A stretch of DNA of 6,407 nt from Candidatus Cloacimonadota bacterium (GTDB taxonomy: Bacteria > Cloacimonadota > Cloacimonadia > Cloacimonadales > Cloacimonadaceae). The notes under the pieces were generated by a model. It saw nothing but the letters and a program-made list of their open reading frames with translations. It searched no databases and had not been told where the DNA came from. Location: contig JALNYD010000166.1 in NCBI GenBank assembly GCA_023230025.1, forward strand, positions 1 to 6,407, given 5' to 3'. The translations under genes were made by a program, and so were the position numbers. This document shows positions 4,521-6,407 of the stretch, piece by piece (within the stretch, counting starts at the first letter, position 1; each line of letters begins with the position of its first letter).

Positions 4521-6275
4521 TTATTCTACGCCGAGTGCTTTTCTGACGGCTTCCTCTGCGCTTTTATAGTAAATGAAGTCGAATGCTGTGGCAAGGTCAA
4601 CCGGCACCACCTGCAAATCGGTGAAGCAAGTCGCTGGCAGCAATACTTTCTTTGCGCCTGCGTCCAAACATACCTGCAGCGTATTGGCCAGTTCTTCCAC
4701 CTTCATCAATGTGCCGCTGATACTCATCTCACCAAGTACGACCATAGAGCTCTGCACCGGACGGCCCACTGCAATGGAACACAATGCCACCAATGTTGGC
4801 ATTGCCAACGTGCTGGTCATACCGATGCCTTGCAAGTCCTGAAAGTTAATGATGTAATCCTTCATGGTCGTGCTGATGGAGCCACTGATACGGTTGCTGT
4901 TTGCTTTCAGGAAGTTGAACGCAGTGTTTGTGGCTTCCTTGCAATCACGGTCAGAGCCAATGCCCGTGCGCTCAAACTTACCGTTGCCCGGCAGCATCTG
5001 GCTTTCCAGAAGGAATACACCAATCATACCGGACTTGCCACGTGATACCGTGTAAACCTGTCCCGGATTGCACATTCCCTCTGGGATAAGTTTGCCGCCA
5101 CCTTGCTCCGGTACGGAAACATAATGTTCTTCAAAATTCTCTGTATCTATGTAAGAGAAATTAACATCGTAGAACTCCATACCGCCTAATTTTTTCAACT
5201 GCTCTTTCACACGACGACGCATCTCTAATGCAAGCTGCAGCACTTCTTCCAGCTCTTCTTTTGTAAACACGCCATCAGGATATACCAGCTTCAAGTAGCC
5301 ATCTACCATTCTACGAACAGCAATGGTATCTCGCTGATTGAGATTTTTGCCCAGCCGGAAATAATGGTCAAGGCTATCCCCATACTGCTCTTTGCGCAGT
5401 TCACGAATGAACTCAGCCAAATAGTCGCTGATAAAACCATAGTCATCTGTGAAGTGCTCTGGTCGGAACTTCGGGATTTCCCAGCCCGGAAGGTAACAAT
5501 GCATGCGGTCAAGGAATGCGGTATCAGTGCCCATCTCTGCCGGGAATGGGTCAAACAGACTGGAGGTTTTGAGCAGCACATCCACGCTCTGGTTGATGTT
5601 GCCTACAAATACCATTGATGCCGAAGCCGCCTTTTCCTCCTTGCCACGGGCAAAGGAGCCGGATGCCATATAGTCCTTCATAATCTGGATACCGTCTTTA
5701 TCCTTAAATCGGATACCGGCGACCTCGTCAAAAGCTACGCAATCCCACAAGCCTACCAGACCGACCGTCTTACGGCCCATGTTATAGAACAGATTTGCAA
5801 CGGTCGTCTGTCCACCGGATACAAGAATACTGTTCGGTGAGATTTCCTTATACAGATGTGATTTACCGGTACTTCTCGGCCCCAGCTCACACAGGTTGAA
5901 GTTATTCTCCACCAGTGGAATCATACGGGTCAGCAGCAGCCACTTCTCACGATACTCCAGCTCGTCTGGTTCCATACCGATGGAACGCAGCAAAACATCA
6001 ATCCATTCCTCTTTAGTGAATGCCTTACGACCAGCCTTCAGCTCATCAATATCTACATGGGGCATCTGAATCGGCGTCAACTTGGAAATCTGAATCGGAT
6101 AGCCGTTTTTCTTATCTTCCTCGTTATATTCATAGTTCAACTGGACGATACACCAGATGCCGCCGCAAAGCAGACGGTCAAACTTCTCCGGATACTCGTC
6201 CTCAATAGGTACGCCTCCTAAGCCGAGGTTAGAGAACTCGGCAAAGAAGCGATTCTTGTTAATATCCAGCTTCAC
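4521..6275 (-). CDS. brxL: BREX Lon protease-like protein BrxL, N-terminally truncated
   Basis: BrxL is an AAA+/Lon-like ATPase of type 1 and type 4 BREX phage defence; it assembles into rings around DNA and is needed for restriction of phage. The visible 584 residues start with VKLDINKNRFFAEFSNLGL, which corresponds to an internal part of family members, so roughly the first 100 residues are missing. Seen are Walker A GPRSTGKS (132-139), Walker B AFDEV (181-185), GNIN (225-228), the DRMHCYLPGWEIPK block (256-269) with a likely arginine finger, and a C-terminal Lon-like domain (about 395-575: GIGMTSTLAMPTLVAL, LGEMSISGTL, KKVLLP). The GTG at 6275 is only a nominal start with a weak upstream AAAGG. 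The native frame reaches 6281, where ISL3-like DNA begins. Earlier BREX genes would lie to the right, outside the window. Confidence 0.9.
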   Translation of the reverse strand: MKLDINKNRFFAEFSNLGLGGVPIEDEYPEKFDRLLCGGIWCIVQLNYEYNEEDKKNGYPIQISKLTPIQMPHVDIDELKAGRKAFTKEEWIDVLLRSIGMEPDELEYREKWLLLTRMIPLVENNFNLCELGPRSTGKSHLYKEISPNSILVSGGQTTVANLFYNMGRKTVGLVGLWDCVAFDEVAGIRFKDKDGIQIMKDYMASGSFARGKEEKAASASMVFVGNINQSVDVLLKTSSLFDPFPAEMGTDTAFLDRMHCYLPGWEIPKFRPEHFTDDYGFISDYLAEFIRELRKEQYGDSLDHYFRLGKNLNQRDTIAVRRMVDGYLKLVYPDGVFTKEELEEVLQLALEMRRRVKEQLKKLGGMEFYDVNFSYIDTENFEEHYVSVPEQGGGKLIPEGMCNPGQVYTVSRGKSGMIGVFLLESQMLPGNGKFERTGIGSDRDCKEATNTAFNFLKANSNRISGSISTTMKDYIINFQDLQGIGMTSTLAMPTLVALCSIAVGRPVQSSMVVLGEMSISGTLMKVEELANTLQVCLDAGAKKVLLPATCFTDLQVVPVDLATAFDFIYYKSAEEAVRKALGVE

Positions 6276-6281
6276 TGTAAT

Positions 6282-6407
6282 GGCCTTTCGCTGTTTGATG
6301 TGGGTAGCTATGCCATGATGTGGGCTATCGGCATCGACAGGTCTCCCATGCAGAAGTAGATCATGTTCTTGAAGTTCTCCCGGTTGCGGAAGCCCCTGGC
6401 TCGGTTC
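6282..6407 (-). mobile_element. End of an ISL3-like insertion sequence (partial)
   Basis: The boundary is placed at 6282, where a terminus starting GGCCTTTCGCTGTTTGATG (plus strand) begins just outside the transposase stop; ISL3 ends start with GG and make 8-bp duplications, predicting ACTGTAAT (6274-6281) as the duplicated target. Only this end of the element is in the window, so the inverted repeat and duplication cannot be confirmed. It breaks brxL just upstream of the codons for ITVKL. Confidence 0.65.
6308..6406 (-). CDS. Transposase C-terminus, ISL3-like (partial)
   Basis: The last 32 codons read NRARGFRNRENFKNMIYFC, then MGDLSMPIAHIMA and TAG. The ARGFRN..NF..MIY...G.L pattern is the typical C-terminal end of ISL3-family DDE transposases (IS204/IS1001/IS1165 group). 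The start, catalytic residues and zinc ribbon lie to the right of the window. It points in the same direction as brxL. The brxL frame also happens to be open across this stretch, but its reading there (LLLHGRPVDADSPHHG) is not BrxL-like and is taken as a shadow. Confidence 0.7.
   Translation of the reverse strand, partial: NRARGFRNRENFKNMIYFCMGDLSMPIAHIMA

Noticed and set aside
4470..5045. Plus-strand 191-codon ORF antisense to brxL
   Set aside because: It lies opposite well-supported BrxL coding sequence and its product (His/Cys-rich, HLQIGEASRWQQYF-like) has no family features; it is a shadow.
6276..6407. Extending the brxL frame upstream through the open stretch to the window edge
   Set aside because: The frame is open, but the peptide is not BrxL-like, while another frame on the same strand gives a recognisable transposase end with its own stop.
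1..6407. CRISPR array, tRNA or rRNA genes
   Set aside because: No regularly spaced repeats with unique spacers beyond two-unit pairs, and no tRNA- or rRNA-like sequence was seen on either strand.

Overview
The window carries the tail of a BREX-type phage-defence locus, read right to left on the minus strand, and the locus has been hit by insertion sequences at several points. The organism cannot be fixed from sequence alone. The operon genes have strong GGAGG-type ribosome-binding sites, 11-15 bp intergenic gaps and mixed CGN/AGA arginine codons, which fits a Firmicutes-like (Clostridia) anaerobe. The IS1595-type transposase is AGG-biased and more GC-rich, so it came from a different background; an archaeal host or donor is not excluded.

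Right to left: at 6282-6407 lies the end of an ISL3-like insertion sequence, with the C-terminal 32 codons of its transposase. It interrupts brxL, whose remaining part (4521-6281) encodes the AAA+ and Lon-like domains but lacks the N-terminal domain, roughly 100 residues by comparison with the family. Fifteen bases after brxL comes a 599-residue DUF262 (GmrS/ParB-like) protein with a C-terminal HNH motif (2706-4505), a type IV restriction-like candidate. Eleven bases after that comes an unrecognised gene whose ribosome-binding site overlaps the DUF262 stop codon. It is split by a complete 1143-bp IS1595-family element (1072-2214) with 24-bp terminal inverted repeats (21/24 identical) and a perfect 8-bp target duplication, ATATAGTA. 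Removing the element and one duplication restores an uninterrupted 278-residue reading frame.

The left 700 bp hold no convincing complete gene. They contain a possible 61-codon 3' end of a plus-strand gene, a 55-codon minus-strand small ORF with a good ribosome-binding site, a 21-bp palindrome and three separate pairs of short direct repeats. The pair ending next to the stop of the split gene, about 5 bp away, looks like an IS21-family terminus. The region reads as a mobile-element scrapyard at the downstream border of the defence operon.

Inferred working: brxL, the DUF262-HNH gene and the 278-residue gene formed one translationally linked module. DUF262-HNH would act as a nuclease next to BREX, and the third gene would be its partner or an independent effector. 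Both outer genes are now broken by separate IS insertions, so the module is probably decaying in this strain, with only the middle gene intact.
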